DNA of 64,000 bases, taken from the NCBI RefSeq assembly GCF_023534745.1, contig NZ_JAMHJQ010000009.1, positions 62,001-126,000 of the forward strand, given 5' to 3'. Source of the DNA: Streptomyces sp. 35G-GA-8. GTDB taxonomy: Bacteria; Actinomycetota; Actinomycetes; Streptomycetales; Streptomycetaceae. The notes under the pieces were generated by a model. It did no database searches. It had not been told where the DNA came from and saw only the letters and a program-made list of their open reading frames with translations. Position 1 is the stretch's first letter; each line of letters opens with the position of its first letter. This document shows, in pieces, positions 58,561 to 64,000 of the stretch. The translations under genes and the position numbers were made by a program.

Positions 58561-60045
58561 TCACACCCCCAGCTCGGCGGCTATCCGCCCGCTCCTGACA
58601 GCCGCCACCAGCTCGGCGTGGTCCGCCTCCGTACGGTCCGCGTACGCCATGGCGAACGCCGCCACGGCCGTGTCCAGCTCCTCGTTCTTGCCGCAGTACC
58701 CGGCGATCAGCCGCGGGTCCACGCTGTGCGCGTGGGCCCTGGCCAGCAGCGCGCCGGTCATCCGGCCGTAGTCGTCTATCTGGTCGGCCGGCAGCGCCGC
58801 CGGATCCACGCTTCCCTTGCGGTTCCTGAACTGCCGCACCTGACAGGGCCTGCCCTGGACCGTCGTCCACCCCAGCAGGCTGTCGCTGACCACCTGCATC
58901 CGCTTCTGCCCGAGCACCACACGGCAGCCCTCGTGCACCACCTCCGGCGCCTCGAATCCGACGGCCGGCAGATGGGGCAGCAGCGCGGAGGGCCGCGCCT
59001 CCTTCACCTGGAGCACCAGCGGCTCGCCCCGGTGGTCGAGGAGCAGCACCACATACGACCGCGTCCCCACGCTGCCGGTGCCGACCACCCGGAACGCCAC
59101 ATCGTGGATCGCGTAGCGCGCGAGCAGCGGCAGCCGGTCCTCCGAGAGCGTGCCCAGATATTCCTCCAGCGAGGCGGCGACCGCCGCGGCCTCCTCGTCG
59201 GGCACCCGCCGCAGAACGGGCGGCGCGTCCACGAACCGCCGCCGCACGCCCCCTCCACCGTCTCCGCCCTCGTCGGGCACCGTCTCGGTGGACCTGGCCG
59301 CGAACCGCGCGCTCGTGTTGTTGCGTGCCTTCTCCGAGACACGCTCCAGCGTGCCGGCCAGATCGCGCGCGTTCGCGTGCGAGACCAGCTCCTCGTCCGC
59401 GATGGCGTTCCACGCGTCGAGCGCGGGAAGCTTCGCCAGCAGCCGCATCGTGCGCCGATACGCGCCCACCGCGTCGTGCGCCCCCTGCCTGCAGGTGTCC
59501 TCGTCCGCGCCCGCCTCACGGCCGGCCAGCACCAGTGATGTGGCGAGCCGCTTGACGTCCCACTCCCAGGGGCCGACCACGGTCTCGTCGAAGTCATTGA
59601 GGTCGATGACGAGCCGGCCACTGGCGTCCCCGTACAGACCGAAGTTCGCCGCGTGCGCGTCCCCGCAGATCTGCGCGCCGACCCCGGTGACCGGGGTGCC
59701 CGTCAGATCGTGGGCCATCAGCCCGGCGGAGCCCCGCAGAAAGGCGAACGGCGTCGCGGCCATCCGCCCCACCCGCAGCGGCGCCAGCTCGGGCACCCGG
59801 CCCCGGCTCGACTCCTCGACGGCGCGCACCGCGTCGGGCCGCACCGCCGTGAACACCACCGAGTCGTGCGCGGACCTCGGCACCCGCTCCCGCAGCGCCT
59901 TCCCCCGGCCCTTGGGCGACTTCGCCCCGCCCACGGCCGTACGCGGCGCGAAACCCGGCACCACCGGCAGGCGCTCCACCCCCGAGACCGCGGAGCCCCC
60001 TGGAACCGCGCGCGGTCCCTCCACCGCCGACCCGACATCGCCCAT
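58561..60045 (-). CDS. DUF2252 family protein
   Basis: 494 residues with the DUF2252 pattern. It has RMAATPFAFLRGSAGLMAHDL, ICGDAHAANFGLY and VIDLNDFDETVVGPWEWDVKRLATS, which resemble the catalytic loop and metal site of APH-like kinases. Also present are QVKEARPSALL and GYCGKNEELDTAVAAFA. It is probably a kinase-fold enzyme with unknown substrate. Start is ATG 60045 with GGAGG further upstream; the frame is open beyond. DnaA-box-like 9-mers lie upstream at 60141 and 60194. Confidence 0.85.
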   Translation of the reverse strand: MGDVGSAVEGPRAVPGGSAVSGVERLPVVPGFAPRTAVGGAKSPKGRGKALRERVPRSAHDSVVFTAVRPDAVRAVEESSRGRVPELAPLRVGRMAATPFAFLRGSAGLMAHDLTGTPVTGVGAQICGDAHAANFGLYGDASGRLVIDLNDFDETVVGPWEWDVKRLATSLVLAGREAGADEDTCRQGAHDAVGAYRRTMRLLAKLPALDAWNAIADEELVSHANARDLAGTLERVSEKARNNTSARFAARSTETVPDEGGDGGGGVRRRFVDAPPVLRRVPDEEAAAVAASLEEYLGTLSEDRLPLLARYAIHDVAFRVVGTGSVGTRSYVVLLLDHRGEPLVLQVKEARPSALLPHLPAVGFEAPEVVHEGCRVVLGQKRMQVVSDSLLGWTTVQGRPCQVRQFRNRKGSVDPAALPADQIDDYGRMTGALLARAHAHSVDPRLIAGYCGKNEELDTAVAAFAMAYADRTEADHAELVAAVRSGRIAAELGV

Positions 60046-60140
60046 GGCGCGCCGCCTCCCCCGTACTCGTGCTTGTGCTTGTGCTCGTGCGAGATCAACC
60101 GCACACGACGGTACCGCCGGGCCCGACCGCCGTCTCCCCC

Positions 60141-60149
60141 TGTGGATAA
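60141..60149 (-). promoter_or_regulatory. DnaA-box-like 9-mer
   Basis: TGTGGATAA, i.e. TTATCCACA on the minus strand, in the gap upstream of the DUF2252 gene. Confidence 0.35.
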
Positions 60150-60193
60150 CCACTCGTGACCACCCGCGACCGCCGCGACCACCGGCGACAACC

Positions 60194-60202
60194 TGTGGAC
60201 AA
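60194..60202 (-). promoter_or_regulatory. DnaA-box-like 9-mer
   Basis: TGTGGACAA, i.e. TTGTCCACA on the minus strand, 53 bases from the previous box in the same orientation. Confidence 0.4.
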
Positions 60203-60290
60203 CGCCGGTCCGCTCACGCGACGGCCCGGGGAGAGAACCCTGAGCGCGGGCCATGAACACGGGTCCTGGGCACCGGACCTGACGGGGTGT

Positions 60291-60641
60291 CTAGCAGCCG
60301 CCCTCCGAGACCTCCGCCAGATGGGATTCGGCCCACAGCGCCAGCTCCTTCAGCGCGGGTTCCATCGCCGACCCCGCCTTCGTCAGCCGGTACGAGACCC
60401 GCAGGGGCGGCCCCTCATCGACCTCGCGCACCACCAGCCCCGCCGCGCCCAGCTCCGTGAGCCGGTCCGAGAGCATGCGCTCGCTGATGCCGGGAATCGC
60501 CCGGCGCAGCTCCGCGAAGTAGACCGCTCGTTCCATCAGTACGGAGATGATCGGCCCGGTCCACCGCTTGCCCAGCAGCTCGAAGACCCGCGTGATGCTC
60601 ACGTCAACCTTCTTGCACGCGTCCGCGTTGTGGTCCGCCAT
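60291..60641 (-). CDS. HxlR-family transcriptional regulator
   Basis: 116-residue winged-helix protein. Motifs are the conserved N-terminal Cys in DACKKVDVSITRVF, LLGKRWTGPIISVL, FAELRRAIPGISERMLSDRL and YRLTKAGSAMEPAL. HxlR proteins often sense electrophiles or redox state and control a divergent oxidoreductase. Here an azoreductase-like gene is divergent, with a palindrome in the promoter region. Start is ATG 60641. Confidence 0.9.
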   Translation of the reverse strand: MADHNADACKKVDVSITRVFELLGKRWTGPIISVLMERAVYFAELRRAIPGISERMLSDRLTELGAAGLVVREVDEGPPLRVSYRLTKAGSAMEPALKELALWAESHLAEVSEGGC

Positions 60642-60689
60642 GCACACAGGGTACCGGTTTCCAAGGTGGGGATGAAAAAAAGTAAGCGA

Positions 60690-60704
60690 CTATGTTATTC
60701 ATAG
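60690..60704. promoter_or_regulatory. Palindrome in the HxlR / azoreductase promoter region
   Basis: CTATG-TTATT-CATAG, a 5-5-5 inverted repeat inside an AT-rich tract (60673-60704) that stands out from the GC-rich surroundings. Candidate HxlR operator. Confidence 0.55.
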
Positions 60705-60761
60705 GAGCGAACGGAACCCCTGTCCGCTCACCCTCATACGCCACCCCTCACGGAGACCATC

Positions 60762-61379
60762 ATGGCCACGCTTCTGCACATCGACTCCGCCGTCTTCCCC
60801 GAAGGCTCCGCCTCGCGCGACATCACCGCCGCCTTCGTCCGGTCCTGGCGGGAGCAGCACCCCGAGGGCAAGGTCATCTACCGCGATCTCGCCGCCGCCC
60901 CGCTGCCCCATCTGACCGTCGGCGCCGCCGCCGCGGGCGCGGACGACGCGCTGCGCGCGGAACTCGCCGCCGAGCTGGCCGAGTCGGACGCCGTGCTGAT
61001 CGGTGCGCCGATGTACAACTTCACGATCCCGTCCAGCCTGAAGGCATGGCTCGACCAGGTGATCATCGTCGGCCACAACGCGGGCCGTCCCGACACCCCG
61101 CTGGCCGCCATCCCGTTCACGATCGTCGCCAGCCGCGGTGGCTCGTACGCCGCCGGTACCCCGCGCGAGGACAGCGAGTTCGTCCAGAACTACCTGGGGA
61201 AGGTGCTGGCGAACATGTTCGGCACCACCCAGATCGACTTCATCGTCCCCGAACTGACGCTGGCCCACACCAACCCGGGCATGGCCGACCTCATCCCGCT
61301 GGCCGAGGCGTCCCGCGCCAAGGCGGAGGAAGAGGCCCAGCAGAAGGGCAAGGCACTGGCCGCCCGCCTCGCCGCCTGA
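60762..61379 (+). CDS. azoR: FMN-dependent NADH-azoreductase (flavodoxin-fold quinone reductase)
   Basis: 205-residue flavoprotein starting MATLLHIDSAVFPEGSASRD. The FMN phosphate loop is at SAVFPEGSASRD and the substrate/FMN segment APMYNFTIPSSLKAWLDQV is typical of AzoR/acyl carrier protein phosphodiesterase-type proteins. RGGSYAAGTPRED follows. It reduces azo compounds and quinones with NADH in the cytoplasm. It is divergent from and probably controlled by HxlR. The stop region is tandemly duplicated. Confidence 0.9.
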   Translation: MATLLHIDSAVFPEGSASRDITAAFVRSWREQHPEGKVIYRDLAAAPLPHLTVGAAAAGADDALRAELAAELAESDAVLIGAPMYNFTIPSSLKAWLDQVIIVGHNAGRPDTPLAAIPFTIVASRGGSYAAGTPREDSEFVQNYLGKVLANMFGTTQIDFIVPELTLAHTNPGMADLIPLAEASRAKAEEEAQQKGKALAARLAA

Positions 61380-61421
61380 GCGCACGGACCCTGAGCGCAC
61401 GGACCCCGAGCGCACGGACCC
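61377..61421. repeat. Three ~15-bp tandem units starting at the azoreductase stop codon
   Basis: TGAGCGCACGGACCC at 61377-61391 (TGA is the stop) and 61392-61406, then a slightly altered CGAGCGCACGGACCC at 61407-61421. Confidence 0.85.
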
Positions 61422-61460
61422 CAAGCGTCACATCGCCCACGCGCACAGCACGCACCAAGC

Positions 61461-61497
61461 CATGCCTCCCACGGGAACCCCGCCCGCGGGGGGCATG
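61461..61497 (+). terminator. Hairpin downstream of the azoreductase
   Basis: Outer CATGCC / GGCATG (61461-61466, 61492-61497) encloses an inner CCCCGC-CC-GCGGGG stem. The rest of 61422-61645 shows nothing coding. Confidence 0.5.
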
Positions 61498-61645
61498 TCT
61501 CACATCTGAAACCTCACATAAAAAGGACCGGAACCCGGCCCCGCCCGGAAACTCCGGGGAACCCCGGCCCCGCCCGGACGCGGGCCACCGCCCCCAACCC
61601 CGACCTCCCAGCAGCCGAAGACACGAAAGCCCAGGACACGAGAAA

Positions 61646-61685
61646 GTGCCCCTGACCAGTGACTTCCGTCACCAGCCAGAGGCAC
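61646..61685 (-). terminator. Terminator downstream of tRNA-Leu
   Basis: Outer stem GTGCCCCT / AGAGGCAC (one mismatch) with an inner perfect GTGAC-TTCC-GTCAC hairpin, 20 bases past the 3' end of the leftward tRNA gene. Confidence 0.65.
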
Positions 61686-61705
61686 CATCGTTCGATGCTT
61701 CTCTG

Positions 61706-61789
61706 TGCGCGAGGGGGGAGTTGAACCCCCACGCCCTTTCGGGCACTGGAACCTGAATCCAGCGCGTCTGCCTATTCCGCCACCCGCGC
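61706..61789 (-). tRNA. tRNA-Leu (CAG anticodon)
   Basis: Read on the minus strand: acceptor GCGCGGG pairing with CTCGCGC, a D arm with GGCGGAATAGGCAGACGC, anticodon stem CTGGA/TCCAG around the loop TTCAGGT (anticodon CAG, decodes CUG), a long variable arm (GTGCCCGAAAGGGC), and T arm GGGGG-TTCAACT-CCCCC. Discriminator A73; CCA is not encoded. 84 bases, typical of type II tRNA-Leu. It is not bldA, whose anticodon is TAA. Close linkage to fhaA is also found in mycobacteria. Confidence 0.96.
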
Positions 61790-62104
61790 ATTGGGTGTGT
61801 CGTTCGGTGCCTCACCTGCTGGTGTGTGCTCCTGGCGACATCGAGAAGATTAGCACGGTGCGGAGGGTGGGTTCACATCCGTTTGTTTCGACGACCCCGC
61901 CGCGGAACAGGGAACCGACAGCGGCCGCCCCCCGCTCCCCCTGAGTGCACCCCGGGTGCGGGACACTGGCGTCAGGCCGCCTCTACGATCCGTGTGAGAG
62001 GTGACACTCATCGACGGGGCAGACAAGGGGAACCAGCCGATTTCCCGACGCGTGGATACGATCAGTAAGCAGTACCAGGACGGCCACTACGGAGGAGGTG
62101 CCCC
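61790..62104. promoter_or_regulatory. Divergent intergenic region tRNA-Leu / fhaA
   Basis: 315 bases without a believable gene. For the leftward tRNA a TAATCT hexamer (61849-61854, minus strand) could be the -10. For fhaA, TACGAT (about 62057-62062) could be the -10, and GGAGGAGGTG directly precedes the ATG. Promoter calls are weak. Confidence 0.35.
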
Positions 62105-62977
62105 ATGGGAGTCATGAAGCGTTTCGAACAGCGTCTCGAAGGTTTGGTCAATGGCACCTTCGCGAAGGTGTTCAAGTCCGAGGTCCAGCCCGTCGAGATC
62201 GCGGGTGCCCTCCAGCGCGAGTGCGACAACAACGCGACGATCTGGAACCGCGAGCGGACGGTCGTCCCCAATGACTTCATCGTGGAGCTGAGCACGCCCG
62301 ACTACGAGCGTCTCAGCCCGTACTCGGGACAGCTCGGCGACGAGCTGTCCGGGCTCGTCCGCGACTACGCCAAGCAGCAGCGCTACACCTTCATGGGCCC
62401 GATCAAGGTCCATCTGGAGAAGGCCGAGGATCTCGACACCGGTCTGTACCGTGTCCGCAGCCGCACGCTGGCGTCGAGCACGTCCCAGGCGCCCGAGCGC
62501 GGTCCCGCGGGCCACTCGGGTCACGCGGTGCCCGCCTCCCCCCAGGGCGGCGGCGTGCCCGGGGGCGCTCCGGGCGGTTACGGATACCCGCCCGCCGCCG
62601 TCCCTCCCATGCCGGCGGCTCCGCCACCCGGCGGCGGCCACGCACCCGCGGCGCACCGGCCCCCGGCCCCGGGCCCCGGCGTGTCGTCGCACGGCCAGGT
62701 ACGCCGCTGGATCGAGATCAACGGCACCCGCCACCAGATCTCCCGCGCGACGCTCGTCCTCGGCCGCAGCACCGACGCGGACGTACGGATCGACGACCCC
62801 GGTGTATCGCGCAGGCACTGCGAGATCCGGACCGGAACGCCCTCGACCATCCAGGACCTCGGGTCGACCAACGGCATCGTGGTAGACGGACAGCACACCA
62901 CCCGCGCTACGCTCCGCGACGGCTCGCGGATCGTCGTGGGCAACACCACCATCGTTTACCGGCAAGCCGAAGGGTGA
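62105..62977 (+). CDS. fhaA: FhaA: DUF3662 and FHA domain protein
   Basis: 290 residues. The N-terminal DUF3662 (about 1-115) begins MGVMKRFEQRLEGLVNGTFA. A Pro/Gly-rich linker (about 130-200) leads to a C-terminal FHA phosphothreonine-binding domain (about 205-288, LVLGRSTDADVRIDDPGVSR-RHCEI, LGSTNGIVVDG). FhaA binds phosphorylated partners of the PknB system and helps regulate peptidoglycan synthesis (MviN) in mycobacteria. The RBS GGAGGAGGTG is near-ideal. The next gene follows after 10 bases. Confidence 0.94.
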   Translation: MGVMKRFEQRLEGLVNGTFAKVFKSEVQPVEIAGALQRECDNNATIWNRERTVVPNDFIVELSTPDYERLSPYSGQLGDELSGLVRDYAKQQRYTFMGPIKVHLEKAEDLDTGLYRVRSRTLASSTSQAPERGPAGHSGHAVPASPQGGGVPGGAPGGYGYPPAAVPPMPAAPPPGGGHAPAAHRPPAPGPGVSSHGQVRRWIEINGTRHQISRATLVLGRSTDADVRIDDPGVSRRHCEIRTGTPSTIQDLGSTNGIVVDGQHTTRATLRDGSRIVVGNTTIVYRQAEG

Positions 62978-62987
62978 AGCGGGGGCA

Positions 62988-63506
62988 ATGTCAGAGCTGA
63001 CCCTGACGGTCATGCGGCTAGGTTTCCTGGCCGTTCTGTGGCTGTTCGTGATCGTGGCCGTACAGGTCATCCGCAGCGACCTGTTCGGAACACGCGTCAC
63101 ACAGCGCGGCTCGCGCCGCAACGCCGACGCCAGACCGCAGCAGGCACGCCAGTCACCGGCGCCGCCCCAGCAGCGCCAGCAGCAGCAACAAGGGGGCCGG
63201 CAGCGCCGAGGGGCCCCCACCAAGCTCGTCGTGTCCGAGGGCAGCCTCACCGGCACCACGGTGGCCCTCCAGGGGCAGACCATCACGCTGGGCCGCGCGC
63301 ACGACTCGACGATCGTGCTGGACGACGACTACGCGTCCAGCAGGCATGCCAGGATCTACCCGGACCGCGACGGCCAGTGGATCGTCGAGGACCTCGGCTC
63401 CACCAATGGCACGTATCTCGACCGGACCCGGCTCACGACCCCGACACCGATCGCGCTTGGCGCTCCGATCCGCATCGGCAAGACCGTCATCGAGCTGCGG
63501 AAGTAG
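62988..63506 (+). CDS. fhaB: FhaB (FipA-type): membrane-anchored FHA domain protein
   Basis: 172 residues. One N-terminal membrane helix (about 8-28, VMRLGFLAVLWLFVIVAVQV) and a Gln/Arg-rich linker precede a cytoplasmic FHA domain (about 80-168, ITLGRAHDSTIVLDDDYASS, RHARIYP and LGSTNGTYLDRTRL). In actinobacteria it is a substrate and scaffold of the PknA/PknB kinases and acts in cell division. It is operonic between fhaA and the PP2C phosphatase gene. Confidence 0.94.
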   Translation: MSELTLTVMRLGFLAVLWLFVIVAVQVIRSDLFGTRVTQRGSRRNADARPQQARQSPAPPQQRQQQQQGGRQRRGAPTKLVVSEGSLTGTTVALQGQTITLGRAHDSTIVLDDDYASSRHARIYPDRDGQWIVEDLGSTNGTYLDRTRLTTPTPIALGAPIRIGKTVIELRK

Positions 63507-63647
63507 TACGACAATGAGCGAGCGGAGCGAGCGAGCCGCGGCGGTACCGACGGCGGACCGCGGCCGACTCCCGACCGGAGGGTGGGCAGTGTGGCTCGAG
63601 ACCGGCTGGCGCGACAGTCGACCGGCGAGCCGACGGGCGAGGTGCGC

Positions 63648-64000
63648 ATGAGTCTGTCTCTGCGCTTCGCCGCCGGATCGCACAAAGGCATGATCCGGGA
63701 GGGCAACGAGGACTCCGGTTACGCCGGTCCCCGGCTGCTGGCCATCGCCGACGGCATGGGCGGCCAGGCCGCGGGCGAGGTCGCCTCCTCCGAGGTGATC
63801 TCCACCCTCGTACAGCTCGACGACGACGTGCCGGGGTCGGACATCCTCACCTCGCTCGGCACGGCGGTGCAGCGCGCCAACGACCAGCTGCGCGTCATGG
63901 TCGAGGAGGACCCGCAGCTGGAGGGCATGGGCACCACGCTCACCGCTCTTCTCTGGACCGGCCAGCGCCTCGGCCTCGTCCATGTCGGCGACTCCCGCGC
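63648..64000 (+). CDS. pstP: PP2C-family Ser/Thr phosphatase PstP, N-terminal part (runs off the window)
   Basis: The visible part (MSLSLRFAAGSHKGMIREGN, then GPRLLAIADGMGGQAAGEVA and LEGMGTTLTALL, LGLVHVGDSR) is the start of a PP2C catalytic domain with the metal-binding Asp residues. It dephosphorylates PknA/PknB and their substrates at the membrane. ATG 63648 with GGGCGAGGTG upstream matches the mycobacterial PstP N-terminus. GTG 63591, with GGAGGGTGG before it, is an in-frame alternative that adds 19 residues. The rest of the protein lies beyond the window. Confidence 0.93.
   Translation, partial: MSLSLRFAAGSHKGMIREGNEDSGYAGPRLLAIADGMGGQAAGEVASSEVISTLVQLDDDVPGSDILTSLGTAVQRANDQLRVMVEEDPQLEGMGTTLTALLWTGQRLGLVHVGDSR

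Noticed and set aside
61706-61789. Possibility that the tRNA-Leu is bldA
   Set aside because: The anticodon reads CAG, not TAA.

Overview
This window is chromosomal DNA of a Streptomyces or very close relative. It is very GC-rich with strong third-position GC bias and frequent GTG (and one TTG) starts. It carries Streptomyces-type genes: a WhiJ/AbaA-like cluster, a K15-type DD-transpeptidase, Bpa, SpoIIE-type phosphatase and Ser/Thr kinases. From memory the gene order resembles the S. coelicolor core chromosome from aspS to the fhaA-fhaB-pstP locus, not far from oriC. An exact 14-bp parS sequence (39282-39295) and several DnaA-box 9-mers fit an origin-proximal position. No transposase, phage gene, CRISPR array or rRNA was seen.

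Layout. 1-16.1 kb is core housekeeping: aspS (partial), a PAS-GAF-SpoIIE-HATPase phosphatase, an AI-2E-family permease, pirin, an SseB-domain protein, a FadE acyl-CoA dehydrogenase, an M18 aminopeptidase, an NHL/thioredoxin protein, a LURP-one protein, a nitrilase-fold amidase, a mycothiol-dependent maleylpyruvate isomerase-fold protein, and an MFS/GntR pair. 16.3-20.5 kb has a K15-like DD-transpeptidase and then an accessory block. That block holds two tandem DUF397 genes, a WhiJ-like HTH/DUF5753 regulator, an HATPase, two small membrane proteins and a ~375 bp inverted repeat. 20.5-28.7 kb has a branched-chain ketoacid dehydrogenase operon (E1a-E1b-E2), an orphan NarL-type response regulator, an FMN-barrel protein, an APH-fold kinase and a membrane Ser/Thr kinase. 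29-38 kb has a second, divergent Ser/Thr kinase with a PASTA-like domain, a secreted anchored protein, PadR with an ABC-type exporter, the proteasome activator Bpa and a quinone oxidoreductase.

38.2-46.1 kb is a tightly overlapping leftward run (second E1a-E1b-E2, mobA-like, moeA, K+ channel) with a divergent Lrp regulator. 46.1-57 kb is a phenylacetate catabolon: TetR (PaaR-like), paaH-like dehydrogenase, paaN, then paaABCDE. It is interrupted by a TrmH methyltransferase and an HTTM/DUF5819 gene pair. 57-64 kb has rhodanese, J-domain, DUF2252, HxlR and azoreductase genes, tRNA-Leu(CAG) and the start of the fhaA-fhaB-PP2C cell-division/signalling cluster.

How it fits together. The two BCKDH operons feed branched acyl-CoAs from Val/Leu/Ile into fatty-acid and polyketide starter pools; neither carries its own E3. 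A 14-bp palindrome occurs, in opposite orientations, in the promoter regions of paaH/paaN and paaA, and a 2-mismatch copy sits between the second BCKDH operon and its Lrp regulator. This suggests one TetR regulator links phenylacetate and branched-chain catabolism. A recurring oddity is tandem duplication of short segments containing the stop codon at the 3' ends of several genes, together with in-frame minisatellites inside otherwise conserved enzymes.
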